40,885 bases of DNA from Methylomonas koyamae (lineage in GTDB: Bacteria; Pseudomonadota; Gammaproteobacteria; Methylococcales; Methylomonadaceae). The position numbers were made by a program, and so were the translations under genes. Location: contig NZ_LUUK01000064.1 in NCBI RefSeq assembly GCF_001644025.1, positions 1 through 40,885 of the forward strand, in the 5' to 3' direction. Shown here in pieces: positions 1 through 7,756 of the stretch (the stretch's first letter is position 1; each line of letters opens with the position of its first letter). Under the pieces are notes generated by a model. That model made no database searches. It was not told the DNA's origin and saw nothing but the letters and a program-made list of their open reading frames with translations.

Positions 1-2
1 TG

Positions 3-1238
3 GCGGCGGCTCAGCAAGTGCTCGGCGGCACGCCGGGCATCAACCCGGAAACCTTGAAAATGCCCGGCCTGGGTTACGCGGTGGCCTACCCGTTCGGCAT
101 CATCGGCATCATCCTGACCATGCTGATCTATCGAAAACTCTGCCAGGTGGACATCGACGCCGAAACCCAACAATACGCCGAAAGCCAACAAAAAAACGAT
201 GTACCGATCTGGAAGGACTTGCGCGTCGAAAACCTGAATTTGCACGGCAAGACGCTGGAAGAGATTCCGTTTATTCACGAGCATAACGTGGTGACCACCC
301 GGATTCTGCACGAAGGCCAAGTGCAGTTGGCCAAGCGCCAAAGCCAACTGGCGGTCGGCGACATCCTACGCCTGGTCGGTCCGCGCGAGCCGTTGGAACA
401 GCTCAAAATGCTAATCGGACCGGAATCCGACGTCGACCTGAAACAAATTCCCAGCCATCTGGACAGCAAGCGCATGGTCGTGACCGACCGCTCGGCGATT
501 GGCGTTACCATCGGCGAGCTTTGCCTGCTCTACGGCGTGACGATCTCCAGGGTACATCGCCCAGACGTGGAATTCTCGCCGGCCAGCAACGTGCAGGTGC
601 AATACGGCGACGAGTTGCACGTAGTTGGCAGTAAACAGGCGCTGACGAACATCGCGGCGGCCTTGGGCAATTCGCTGGAGACGCTGGACCACCCGCAAAT
701 CATCCCGATCTTTATCGGCCTGACTCTGGGTATTTTGCTGGGCAGCATTCCGTTGTACGTGCCCGGCGTACCGTCGGCGATCAAACTCGGCATGGCCGGC
801 GGCCCGCTGTTGGTCGCCATCGTGTTGAGCCGCATCGGCAATTGGGGCACGGTCACCTGGCACTTGCCGAAAAGCTCGAACATCATTTTGAAGGACATCG
901 GCATCGTGCTGTTCCTGGCCTGCGTCGGCCTGAACTCCGGCGACCAATTCGTCGCCACGCTGGTGCACGGCGACGGCGTTTACTGGATGGCCTGCGCGGC
1001 GGCGATTACCTTGTTGCCGCTGTTAATCGTCGCCGGCATCGCGAGGCTGGTGTATCGGATGAACTTTCTGTCGCTATGCGGTTTGTTGGCCGGCAGCATG
1101 ACCGATCCGCCGGCGCTGGCCTTCGCCAACAGCTTCAGCCCGTCGCCGGCGGTCTCGGTGGCCTACGCCAGCGTGTATCCGCTAGTCATGATCCTGCGCA
1201 TCGTCGCCGCGCAAATGTTGGTCCTGCTGGTCCATTGA
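3..1238 (+). CDS. YidE/AspT-family transporter, 3' part
   Basis: C-terminal 411 codons of an inner-membrane transporter of the aspartate:alanine exchanger (YidE/YbjL/AspT) type; the frame is open to the left edge, so the true start lies outside the window. The visible part has the end of the first membrane half, then a hydrophilic stretch of about 170 residues that fits two TrkA_C (RCK_C) domains, then a second membrane half with five or more hydrophobic helices. The late motif AGSMTDPPALAFAN is characteristic of the family. A full member is about 550 residues, so roughly 140 are missing. The substrate cannot be told from sequence; members move small dicarboxylates or are uncharacterised. The stop codon overlaps the start of the following alkB-like gene, suggesting co-transcription. 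Confidence 0.85.
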   Translation, partial: AAAQQVLGGTPGINPETLKMPGLGYAVAYPFGIIGIILTMLIYRKLCQVDIDAETQQYAESQQKNDVPIWKDLRVENLNLHGKTLEEIPFIHEHNVVTTRILHEGQVQLAKRQSQLAVGDILRLVGPREPLEQLKMLIGPESDVDLKQIPSHLDSKRMVVTDRSAIGVTIGELCLLYGVTISRVHRPDVEFSPASNVQVQYGDELHVVGSKQALTNIAAALGNSLETLDHPQIIPIFIGLTLGILLGSIPLYVPGVPSAIKLGMAGGPLLVAIVLSRIGNWGTVTWHLPKSSNIILKDIGIVLFLACVGLNSGDQFVATLVHGDGVYWMACAAAITLLPLLIVAGIARLVYRMNFLSLCGLLAGSMTDPPALAFANSFSPSPAVSVAYASVYPLVMILRIVAAQMLVLLVH

Positions 1239-1861
1239 ATCAGGCGATCGCTGACAATCTGGCGCCGTTCGACGGCGAACTGTATTGGCTACGCGGTTTT
1301 TATCCGACCGCATCGGCCGACGACCATTTCGAGCGCTTGTTAACCGAACTGACCTGGCAATCCGAACAAATCCACCTGTTCGGCCGCTGGGTGACCGTGC
1401 CGCGCTTGATGGCCTGGTACGGCGACGCCGACGCCCATTACCGCTATTCCGGCGTCGATCACGCACCGCTGCCGTGGACCGCCCACTTGCAAGCCCTGCG
1501 CGGCGAGCTGGAGACGGCTTGCGAGCATCCCTTCAATAGCGTGTTGGCCAATCTGTACCGCGACGGCCGCGACTCGATGGGCCTCCACGCCGACGACGAA
1601 CCCGAATTGGGCCGCAATCCGCTGATCGCTTCGTTGAGTTTCGGCGACAGCCGGCTATTACGTTTTAGACACAAGCGCGGCCGCGAAACCCTGGATATCG
1701 ATTTGGCGCACGGCGACTTGCTGATCATGGCCGGCAGCCTGCAACACCACTGGCGTCACGAATTGCCGAAAACCCGTCTAGCCAAGCAAGCGCGCATCAA
1801 TTTGACCTTTCGGCGGATTGCCGCGCCGCCCAGTCCGCTCGGGCAATCCGCGCCGAATTGA
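1235..1861 (+). CDS. alkB: AlkB-family 2-oxoglutarate/Fe(II) dioxygenase
   Basis: Predicted 208-residue DNA/RNA alkylation-repair dioxygenase, which removes methyl groups from bases by oxidation. The sequence shows the iron triad: HAD (H-x-D) after the NLYRDGRDSMG stretch and a later His in HHWRHELPKT. The 2-oxoglutarate and substrate motif follows as RINLTFR (R-x-N-x-T-x-R), the family signature. Length matches the bacterial short AlkB/ALKBH2-like group. The only start that yields a normal N-terminus is TTG at 1235, which shares bases with the TGA of the upstream transporter (TTGA). Translational coupling is therefore likely. The last 65 bases overlap the 3' end of the converging sulfatase gene. 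The family call is firm; the exact start is less so. Confidence 0.88.
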   Translation: MNQAIADNLAPFDGELYWLRGFYPTASADDHFERLLTELTWQSEQIHLFGRWVTVPRLMAWYGDADAHYRYSGVDHAPLPWTAHLQALRGELETACEHPFNSVLANLYRDGRDSMGLHADDEPELGRNPLIASLSFGDSRLLRFRHKRGRETLDIDLAHGDLLIMAGSLQHHWRHELPKTRLAKQARINLTFRRIAAPPSPLGQSAPN

Positions 1862-3542
1862 CCTTGTCCAGCCACTCGCGCGCCAAATTCGGATCGGCCG
1901 GCGCCTTGCCGGCCAAGCGGGTCGCATCGCCGTCCAGCTTGATCAGATAATCGGCGTCCTCGCTAAACAAACTGGCCATATCGCGATTGTCGCCGCGCCG
2001 ATGCAAAATGAAACGCGGCGGTGCGCCGGCCAGCAAATCGCCGATCCAATCGCCGTGGCATTGCCGGCCTTCGATCAGGCCTCGCAGGCTGTGATACACG
2101 TCGATTTGCTGAAACGGCCGAGCTTCCACACCGGGCGGGATGCCGCGGCCGGCCAGTACCAACGGCACTCTGGCCGAAGCCTTGAACGGCCCAAAGCGCT
2201 CGCCCTCGGCTTTTTTCAGCGGCGTCATCGAATGATGATCGCCGACAATGACCAACACCCCGTTGTCGAAAAATCCCGAGGCCCGCAATTGCCGGTAAAA
2301 CCGGCCCAATTGTTGGTCGGTATAACGAATCGCCGCCGACTCGGATTTTTCCTTGGTCTCTGGGTTGATATAGGGATGGTGGCTGCTGACGGTCTTGGCG
2401 AACAGTAAATACGGTCCGCGTTGCGCCGCGACGCGATCCATAAGCCGCCGGTACAAGGCTTCGTCCGGCGCGGCCTGAAAGTGAAAACGCTCCCAGCGGT
2501 CGTATTCCGGATGATCGTGACCTTCGACACCATCGAAACCGGCGCGCCGCGCCCAATCGCCGGTATTGCCGAAATCCAGATCGGCGGTAGTCAGGAACTC
2601 GCTACGGTAACCGAGCGGTTTTAACACACGCGGCAAGGCCTCCGGCAAATCGTAAAAACTATGGAATGACGTACCGCCGTCGTCGCTGTAGCTGGACGGC
2701 GGATACAGCGGCAAGATCCCGGTCAATAACGCAATTTCGCCGTCCTCGGTAATAAAGCCGTTGGCGTAAAACTGGGTGTAGGCCCGTTGTTCGGCGGCAA
2801 TCGCGTCCAAATTCGGGGTCCAGTCCTCGATACCGGAAAAGAATCGACTCTGGTAGGCCGACAGCGACTCGACCATCAGGACAATGACGTTGGGCGCGGC
2901 CGGCGCCGCCGTTTGACAACTCAAGGTTTCGCGATACCGCAGCGCATGCCGGAAAGCCGGACTGTAAGGCGAGGCTTCCGACAGGATCGTCAGGTTGTAG
3001 TCGATGACGTTTTTGTAAATCCAGGCGTGGGCGTAGCGCTCGTTTTCCGCGAAGGCGGTAGCCAGCGGCAGACTGCAAATCAGTGCCAGCGGCCACTTCC
3101 GGCGGGTCGCGACGGCCGGAAACCGCGCCAGAACCCAGTAAGCCGGCAATATCGCCAGCGCCGCGCCCAGCAAGGCCAGCCCGGCATCGCTCAACCCGTA
3201 AATTTGCCGAATGTATTTCAGCGAATAATCGGTGTATTTGATCGCATCGCCGAGCGCTAGATGGGTATTGAAATTAACGATGATCGCGTAATCGATCCAA
3301 TACACCGCCCAGATCGCCAAGGCCGTCAGGCGTAACAGCGCTACCGCCGGACGCGGCAAGCGTGGCGACAGCGACACATATCCCAATAACAAGATCGCGA
3401 AAAACAGTACCGCGTCGTTGGCGATTACCTGCCCCAGACCCAGCCAGCGGGTGCCGGTGTAGTCGTAAATAAAGCGATCGACGTACAGCCCTTTCAATGC
3501 CAGCGGCGCGGCCAACAGCAGCCAGCCCAGTAATTTAAGCAT
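1797..3542 (-). CDS. LtaS-like membrane sulfatase / phosphoethanolamine or phosphoglycerol transferase
   Basis: Protein of 581 residues with about five N-terminal membrane helices (residues 1-165) followed by a periplasmic alkaline-phosphatase-fold domain from about 215. Metal and nucleophile positions of the LtaS group are visible: Glu225 in MVESLSAY, a Thr at 265 in ITEDGE (aligned with the nucleophile Thr of LtaS), His388 in SSHHPY and Asp435-His436 in VGDHHSM. Gram-negative relatives make osmoregulated glucan decorations or transfer phosphoglycerol or phosphoethanolamine to surface glycans; the acceptor here is unknown. The ATG at 3542 is preferred over an upstream in-frame ATG because it opens directly into a hydrophobic helix. 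Its 3' end lies antisense to the end of the alkB-like gene. Confidence 0.85.
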   Translation of the reverse strand: MLKLLGWLLLAAPLALKGLYVDRFIYDYTGTRWLGLGQVIANDAVLFFAILLLGYVSLSPRLPRPAVALLRLTALAIWAVYWIDYAIIVNFNTHLALGDAIKYTDYSLKYIRQIYGLSDAGLALLGAALAILPAYWVLARFPAVATRRKWPLALICSLPLATAFAENERYAHAWIYKNVIDYNLTILSEASPYSPAFRHALRYRETLSCQTAAPAAPNVIVLMVESLSAYQSRFFSGIEDWTPNLDAIAAEQRAYTQFYANGFITEDGEIALLTGILPLYPPSSYSDDGGTSFHSFYDLPEALPRVLKPLGYRSEFLTTADLDFGNTGDWARRAGFDGVEGHDHPEYDRWERFHFQAAPDEALYRRLMDRVAAQRGPYLLFAKTVSSHHPYINPETKEKSESAAIRYTDQQLGRFYRQLRASGFFDNGVLVIVGDHHSMTPLKKAEGERFGPFKASARVPLVLAGRGIPPGVEARPFQQIDVYHSLRGLIEGRQCHGDWIGDLLAGAPPRFILHRRGDNRDMASLFSEDADYLIKLDGDATRLAGKAPADPNLAREWLDKVNSARIARADWAARQSAERSN

Positions 3543-3665
3543 TTTGGCCTTCAACGGCGTTTGAGACAGAGAAATCGACACCATCCACGACAAAAAGCGA
3601 TCCGCAATAGCGCGCCGTCAGCGGTGACCGGCGATCAAGCACCGCATCATCGGAACAAGACGGAA

Positions 3666-3783
3666 CTATTAACCCGGCCCTATTGATCACAGGTATTTCA
3701 TTTGGGCTGAGCTCGTCGAAACCTAGGCTAGTGTGCCCTTCGACAGGCCCAGGGCGAACGGTATTCAAGAGCCAGGTTAATAG
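3666..3783. repeat. REP/MITE-like palindromic element, copy A
   Basis: A 118-base element bounded by inverted ends CTATTAACCCGG and CCAGGTTAATAG (11 of 12 positions pair). Inside, a unit close to the widespread CCTTCGACAGGCCCAGGGCG type palindrome (3737-3756) faces a partly complementary GGGCTGAGCTCGTCGAA (3704-3720). A diverged relative lies at 12484-12584. No target-site duplication is visible. It fills most of the gap between the sulfatase gene and the lipoprotein gene; I see no gene in the rest of 3543-3924. Confidence 0.75.
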
Positions 3784-3924
3784 GTGATTGAGGCAGATAG
3801 TCCAGGTTTCCGGCATTCAGTTCGGAGACGCCGGAAAACCGGCCGATACGCAATTGGCCGCCGAGCGGAACGCGGAACCGCCGCTGAACGCAAGCCTGCC
3901 CACGTATCGGTTGGCGACAACAGC

Positions 3925-4326
3925 TTATTTCACGAAGCAGGCTTTTTCGGCCTCGGCGTCGGCTTCCTTCAATTTGGCGCGCAAGTCCTTACTCTGTTTG
4001 GCATCGCGGAAGGCCGCGCCGGATTCGCCGGGAGCTTTCTGCATTTGCGTGTAGGTGCGCGCCGCCTCGTATTCGGCAAAAGTCAGTTTCTCGGCGATCT
4101 TATCCACCTTGCAGCCGCAGGCGTATTGGGTGATGTAACTGCCGCTACCGCCGCGCTTGGCCATGCATTCCAACACGTACTCCACCCGGTCGCGGGTCGG
4201 AAAGTCGTTAATCCTGGCCGGCGCCGCTTCGGTGGCCGAGGCTTCGGCTTGGGTATTTTCCTGCTGGGCGGCGCAACCGGTCAAAAGCGCGATCGCGGCA
4301 ATGGTCGAAAACAAGGTTTTTTTCAT
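3925..4326 (-). CDS. Small lipoprotein of unknown function
   Basis: 133-residue protein with a clear lipoprotein signal: MKK, a hydrophobic core and the lipobox LLTGC ending at Cys18, followed by a low-complexity Gln/Glu/Ala linker to about residue 40. The mature domain is charged and helical with four cysteines (LEC, YACGC, ACF), of which the CGC pair stands out; these could form disulfides or bind metal in the periplasm. I do not recognise a named family. It lies 28 bases downstream of the DUF302 lipoprotein on the same strand, so the two are probably one transcript and may act at the same membrane face. Confidence 0.8.
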   Translation of the reverse strand: MKKTLFSTIAAIALLTGCAAQQENTQAEASATEAAPARINDFPTRDRVEYVLECMAKRGGSGSYITQYACGCKVDKIAEKLTFAEYEAARTYTQMQKAPGESGAAFRDAKQSKDLRAKLKEADAEAEKACFVK

Positions 4327-4354
4327 GGTGTATTTCGGATGGGGTTGATTGAAA

Positions 4355-4813
4355 TCAGGGTTGGGCGGCGAAATCGACGATTTGCCGCAATTGCGGATTC
4401 ATTTCCTTGGCAAACGCGTTCAAGGCCGAATTATCGGTGTCCTCGGGCAGCAAATGGGTTTTGACTCGGGTCTTGCCGTCGAACTGGTAGGTCACCACAT
4501 TGCAAGGCATGAAGCCGATCGCGTGCGGCGTAATCTCCAGCACCACCTTCGCCAGCGTCAGATTGCAAAATTGGACCGTGTCGTATTCCGGAAAGCCCGA
4601 CGCGCCGCGATCGCGAATCACCTTGCCGACCCGGCTGTGGCCGGTGATCCGAAAGTTGTGCTCGGCGATCGCCACTTCCAGTTCCGCCAGCACCTCGTCG
4701 TAAGGCTTGACGGTTTCGACCTGGTAATACGGCACCAACTCGGTATTCGGCGGCAGCCCAGCGCAGCTTGCAAACAGGGGCAGGCTTGCGACAATGACGG
4801 CTCTCTTCAACAT
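4355..4813 (-). CDS. DUF302-domain lipoprotein
   Basis: 152-residue lipoprotein with lipobox FASC followed by a DUF302-like domain. Supporting features are the early YDEVLAELEVAIAEHNF helix, the central FCNLTLAK strand-helix, and the late MPCNVVTYQFDGKT strand, all in the family order. The biochemical role of DUF302 is unknown; members are often periplasmic and appear near redox or sulfur genes. ATG at 4813 is chosen over a TTG two codons upstream because it gives a normal MLKR signal-peptide start. The gene is divergent from mobA with only 17 bases between starts, so one of the two promoters must lie inside the neighbouring coding sequence. Confidence 0.82.
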   Translation of the reverse strand: MLKRAVIVASLPLFASCAGLPPNTELVPYYQVETVKPYDEVLAELEVAIAEHNFRITGHSRVGKVIRDRGASGFPEYDTVQFCNLTLAKVVLEITPHAIGFMPCNVVTYQFDGKTRVKTHLLPEDTDNSALNAFAKEMNPQLRQIVDFAAQP

Positions 4814-4830
4814 CGGCAAAGTTTATCATC

Positions 4831-5418
4831 ATGAACGGGCAAAACACAGTCGCCGGCTTGGTCCTGGCGGGCGGCCGCGCCAGACGCATGGACGGCCGCG
4901 ACAAAGGCTTGCTGCCCTTCCGAGGCTTGCCGCTGGCCGCTTACGGTTTGGCCGCGTTGCAACCCTTGGTGGGCGCTACCTGGATCAGCGCCAACCGCAA
5001 TCGCGACGCCTACCGTCAACTCGGCTATCCGGTAATTGCCGACGCCAACACCGACTTCGACGGCCCGCTGGCCGGTATTCTGGCCGGCATGCGAGCCTGC
5101 GATAGCGAGATTCTGCTGATCTTACCCTGCGATACGCCGTTGATCGAAACCGCCGATTTACAGCGCCTGCTGGCCGCGTTAAGCGACGAGCCAGCGATTG
5201 CCGCCGCCCACGACGGCAATCGCTGGCATCCGACCGTCGCCGCGTTACGCACCCACCTTGCCGCCGACCTGCAAGCCTATCTCGACCGCGGCGAGCGCAA
5301 ATTGCAACGCTGGTTTGCCGAGCACAACCCAGTCCTAGTAGATTTCTCGGATCGGCCCGGCATCTTCGCCAACGTCAATACCGCACTGGACCTGGCCGAG
5401 CTGGACCGGCACACCTAA
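4831..5418 (+). CDS. mobA: Molybdenum cofactor guanylyltransferase MobA
   Basis: 195-residue cytoplasmic enzyme that joins GMP from GTP to molybdopterin, giving the guanine dinucleotide form used by DMSO reductase-family enzymes such as nitrate reductase and formate dehydrogenase. The nucleotidyltransferase signature LAGGRARRMDGRDKGLL is at residues 12-28, and the metal-binding PCDTPL loop near residue 92. Length equals the E. coli enzyme. No good ribosome binding site precedes the ATG. It stands alone here but the window also holds modABC 32 kb away, showing that this cell invests in molybdenum enzymes. Confidence 0.93.
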   Translation: MNGQNTVAGLVLAGGRARRMDGRDKGLLPFRGLPLAAYGLAALQPLVGATWISANRNRDAYRQLGYPVIADANTDFDGPLAGILAGMRACDSEILLILPCDTPLIETADLQRLLAALSDEPAIAAAHDGNRWHPTVAALRTHLAADLQAYLDRGERKLQRWFAEHNPVLVDFSDRPGIFANVNTALDLAELDRHT

Positions 5419-5493
5419 GTAGTGTTCCCGTTAGACGAAACCAATCCGTGCCGGTATCATGCCGCTCCCAAATCCGCCGACTTTCCAACCCAC

Positions 5494-6777
5494 ATGACCG
5501 AAGCCACCATCACCTGCCCCAATTGCAGCACGCAAGTACCGTTGACCGAGTCGCTGGCCGCGCCGCTGCTCGCCGCCACCCGCAAACAGTTCGAGCAGCA
5601 GTTACAGCAAAAAGACCAAGCCATCGCCCTGCGCGAACAAGGCATCAAGGACCAGGAGAAACAACTGGCCGAAGCCAAGCGCGGCCTGGACGATCAAGTC
5701 GCGCAGCAAGTCGCCAAACAATTACAAGCCGAACGCCAGCGGGTGATCGAGGAAGAAACCCGCAAAGCCAAACAAGCTGCCGCCGCCGAACTGGAGCACA
5801 AAAGCCGGGAACTGGCCGAACTGAACGAAGTCTTGAAAGTCCGCGACGCCAAACTGGCCGAAGCCCAACAAGCCCAAGCCGAGCTGATCAAGAAACAACG
5901 CGAACTGGACGACGCCAAGCGCGAGCTGGAGCTGACCATCGAAAAACGCGTACAAACCAATCTCAACGAAGTGCGCAACCAAGCCAAACGCGAAGCCGAG
6001 GAAGGCCTGAAACTGCGGGTAATGGAAAAAGACCAGACCATCGCCTCCATGCAGCAAAAAATCGAAGAACTGAAACAAAAAGCCGAACAAGGCTCGCAGC
6101 AATTGCAAGGCGAAGTGCAGGAACTGGAGCTGGAAAACCTGCTGCGCGCCAAGTTTCCGTTCGACAACATCGAACCGGTCGCCAAAGGCGAATTCGGCGG
6201 CGACCTGCTGCAACGCGTGGTCGGCGGCTCCGGGCAAGCTGCAGGCAGCATTCTCTGGGAAGCCAAACGCACCAAAAACTGGAGCGACGGCTGGCTGGTG
6301 AAACTGCGCGAAGACCAGCGCAGCGCCAAGGCCGACATCGCCGTGCTGGTCAGCCACGCCCTGCCCAAAGGCGTGGACAGCTTCGACGTCATCGACGGCA
6401 TCTGGGTCACCGCCCCACGCGCCGCCCTGCCGGTCGCCACCGTGCTACGCCACACCCTGCTGGAAGTGGGCATGGCCCGCCTCGCCGCCGAAGGCCAACA
6501 CGGAAAAACCGAGATGGTCTACCAATACCTGACCGGCCCGCGCTTCCGTCACCGGGTGGAAGCCATCGTCGAAGCCTTCTCCACCATGCAGGAAGACCTG
6601 GACAAGGAACGCAAAGCCATCACCAAACAATGGGCCAAACGCGAGGCGCAAATCGAGCGGGTGATGAACGCCACGGTCGGCATGTACGGCGACTTGCAAG
6701 GCATCGCCGGTAAATCGTTACAAGAAATCGAAGGCTTGGAGATGCGGGCGTTGGGGATGGATGATGAGTTGGATTGA
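5494..6777 (+). CDS. DUF2130 coiled-coil protein with PD-(D/E)XK-like motif
   Basis: 427-residue protein. It begins with a CPNC half zinc-ribbon (residues 8-11), then a very long coiled coil (about 30-205) rich in Gln, Glu, Lys and Ala, then a compact domain. That domain shows Glu213 (LELENLL), Asp237 in GEFGGDLLQ, Glu256-x-Lys258 in ILWEAKRTKNW and Gln275 in REDQ, a spacing that resembles the PD-(D/E)XK nuclease fold. A final helical part contains KQWAKREAQIERV. DUF2130 proteins have no settled function; a nuclease role is inferred from the motif only. The start is ATG 5494, since the upstream in-frame extension is not protein-like. It lies 75 bases after mobA and borders the accessory island. 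Confidence 0.85.
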   Translation: MTEATITCPNCSTQVPLTESLAAPLLAATRKQFEQQLQQKDQAIALREQGIKDQEKQLAEAKRGLDDQVAQQVAKQLQAERQRVIEEETRKAKQAAAAELEHKSRELAELNEVLKVRDAKLAEAQQAQAELIKKQRELDDAKRELELTIEKRVQTNLNEVRNQAKREAEEGLKLRVMEKDQTIASMQQKIEELKQKAEQGSQQLQGEVQELELENLLRAKFPFDNIEPVAKGEFGGDLLQRVVGGSGQAAGSILWEAKRTKNWSDGWLVKLREDQRSAKADIAVLVSHALPKGVDSFDVIDGIWVTAPRAALPVATVLRHTLLEVGMARLAAEGQHGKTEMVYQYLTGPRFRHRVEAIVEAFSTMQEDLDKERKAITKQWAKREAQIERVMNATVGMYGDLQGIAGKSLQEIEGLEMRALGMDDELD

Positions 6778-6797
6778 GCTAACGACCAGCCGGTCGG

Positions 6798-6829
6798 TCT
6801 GGCTCCCAAGCTCCGGCTTGGGAACCAGA
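6798..6829. repeat. Short palindromic repeat, copy 1
   Basis: Hairpin of 32 bases: arms TCTGG-c-TCCCAAGC and GCTTGGGA-a-CCAGA around the loop TCCG. The core at 6802-6825 matches the reverse complement of 13407-13430 at 23 of 24 positions, so this is a dispersed repeat in two orientations. It lies just after the DUF2130 stop and could also fold as a transcript end, but no T-run follows. Confidence 0.8.
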
Positions 6830-6842
6830 GAAATTCACAAAA

Positions 6843-6872
6843 CTGACCCAAATATAAAACGATGTTTATACT
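6843..6872 (+). promoter_or_regulatory. Candidate sigma70 promoter for mazEF
   Basis: CTGACC and TATACT separated by 18 bases, in an AT-rich 60-base stretch ahead of mazE. A ribosome site AGGGA follows at about 6889. Read by eye only. Confidence 0.45.
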
Positions 6873-6899
6873 CACGTTTAAACACTTCAGGGAAACAAC

Positions 6900-7154
6900 A
6901 TGACCGAAGCCATACTCGATATAAAACAATGGGGCAATAACCTGGGCGTACGCCTACCGGCGGCCATTGCCAAAGCCGCCCATATGCACAACCATCAACG
7001 AGTACGGATATCCGTTGAAGATGACAAGGTGATTATCACCCCGTTAGCCGACGAAGCTTTAACGTTGGAACAACGCTTGGCCCGTTTCGACCCCGAGCGG
7101 CACGGCGGCGAAGCCATGGCAACCGCGGAAGCAATCGGTGCCGAACGTTGGTAA
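6900..7154 (+). CDS. mazE: MazE/AbrB-type antitoxin
   Basis: 84-residue antitoxin. The N-terminal half is a swapped-hairpin AbrB DNA-binding domain: ILDIKQWGNNLGVRLPAAIA, then RVRISVEDDKVIITPL. The C-terminal third, with LEQRLARFDPERHGG, is the flexible toxin-blocking tail expected in MazE. Such antitoxins neutralise a MazF ribonuclease and repress their own promoter. A ribosome site AGGGA lies eight bases ahead of the ATG. The downstream mazF reading frame overlaps its end but carries a stop codon, so the antitoxin may now be an orphan. Confidence 0.88.
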   Translation: MTEAILDIKQWGNNLGVRLPAAIAKAAHMHNHQRVRISVEDDKVIITPLADEALTLEQRLARFDPERHGGEAMATAEAIGAERW

Positions 7155-7537
7155 GCCGTAAGCAAACAGCGGCTTGGATACCGGAAAGGCAAGACATCAT
7201 CTGGATCGATTGCAATCCGCAAGTCGGCCAGGAAATGCGCGACATCCATCCGTTTTTGGTGCTCTCTCCGCGCATCTTCAACGAAAAAACCTAGCTGGTG
7301 ATCGGCCTACCGATGACCAGCGCTGCCTACAACGCCGACAATCCGTTTGCCGTAGCGATTGGTAAAGCCGGCGGCCGTAAAGCCGAACAAACCAGTTATG
7401 TGCTCTGCCACCAACCCAAGTCGTTCGACTGGCGCTTGCGCAAAGCCAAACCCCATCCGCTCAAGGTCTTACCTGGCAATTTGTTCGCTCAGGTTTGCGA
7501 GCGGTTGAATCAGATTATTCAGATTGGTTCGGGGTGA
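7148..7537 (+). pseudogene. mazF: mazF toxin interrupted by an in-frame amber codon
   Basis: Reading frame of 129 codons before the terminal TGA, recognisable over its whole length as a MazF-type mRNA interferase. It opens with a VSRK start region, then PERQDIIWIDCNPQ, PFLVLSPRIFNEKT, a stop, VIGLPMTSAAYNADNPF, SYVLCHQPKSFDWRL and a final AQVCERLNQII helix. The only lesion is TAG at 7292-7294, between EKT and LVIGLP; the frame is otherwise intact, with no indel. Ordinary translation would give about 48 residues, lacking most of the catalytic barrel. A downstream fragment could restart at GTG 7298 or ATG 7313. The presumed start TTG 7148 overlaps the end of mazE, as usual for such pairs. A sequencing error is also possible. 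Confidence 0.85.
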
Positions 7538-7672
7538 TCCCTCTGGACTGCTAAGGTTAGGGTGGAGTCGTCCCAAGCTTTCCCTGTGCCGATATCGCAA
7601 ACGAACGGATTTCTCCAATTTCCGCTTGGAAGTTTGGATGGATAGGGTTCTCGTTATTTAGCCCAGTCGTAT

Positions 7673-7730
7673 GTATTTAGCTATAGCGCTAAAAATACGT
7701 TAAAATTAACGCACGTTATTTTTAACGTAT
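7673..7730. promoter_or_regulatory. AT-rich operator-like palindromes ahead of the ATPase pair
   Basis: The non-coding stretch 7538-7756 ends in an AT-rich block. It has a perfect 11-base inverted repeat, ATACGTTAAAA at 7695-7705 and TTTTAACGTAT at 7720-7730, 14 bases apart. The motif ACGTTA/TAACG recurs between the arms. An overlapping imperfect pair is GTATTTAGC at 7673-7681 with GCTAAAAATAC at 7688-7698. It lies 26 bases before the first ATPase start, where a repressor or autoregulator would bind. Which protein binds is unknown. Confidence 0.6.
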
Positions 7731-7756
7731 CAAATACATCTATCAACGAGGCGCTT

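Noticed and set aside
411-968. Long minus-strand frames under the transporter
   Set aside because: They mirror the codon bias of the plus-strand gene and contain no family motif.
3784-4464. 226-codon plus-strand frame opposite the lipoprotein gene
   Set aside because: The minus strand has a clear lipobox and protein-like sequence; the plus frame does not.
5694-6473. Minus-strand Ser/Cys-rich frame of 259 codons
   Set aside because: Antisense shadow of the coiled coil; no start signal or known domain.
5448-6713. 421-codon plus-strand frame inside the DUF2130 gene
   Set aside because: Arg/Gln/Pro-rich translation of the wrong frame of a repetitive coiled-coil gene.
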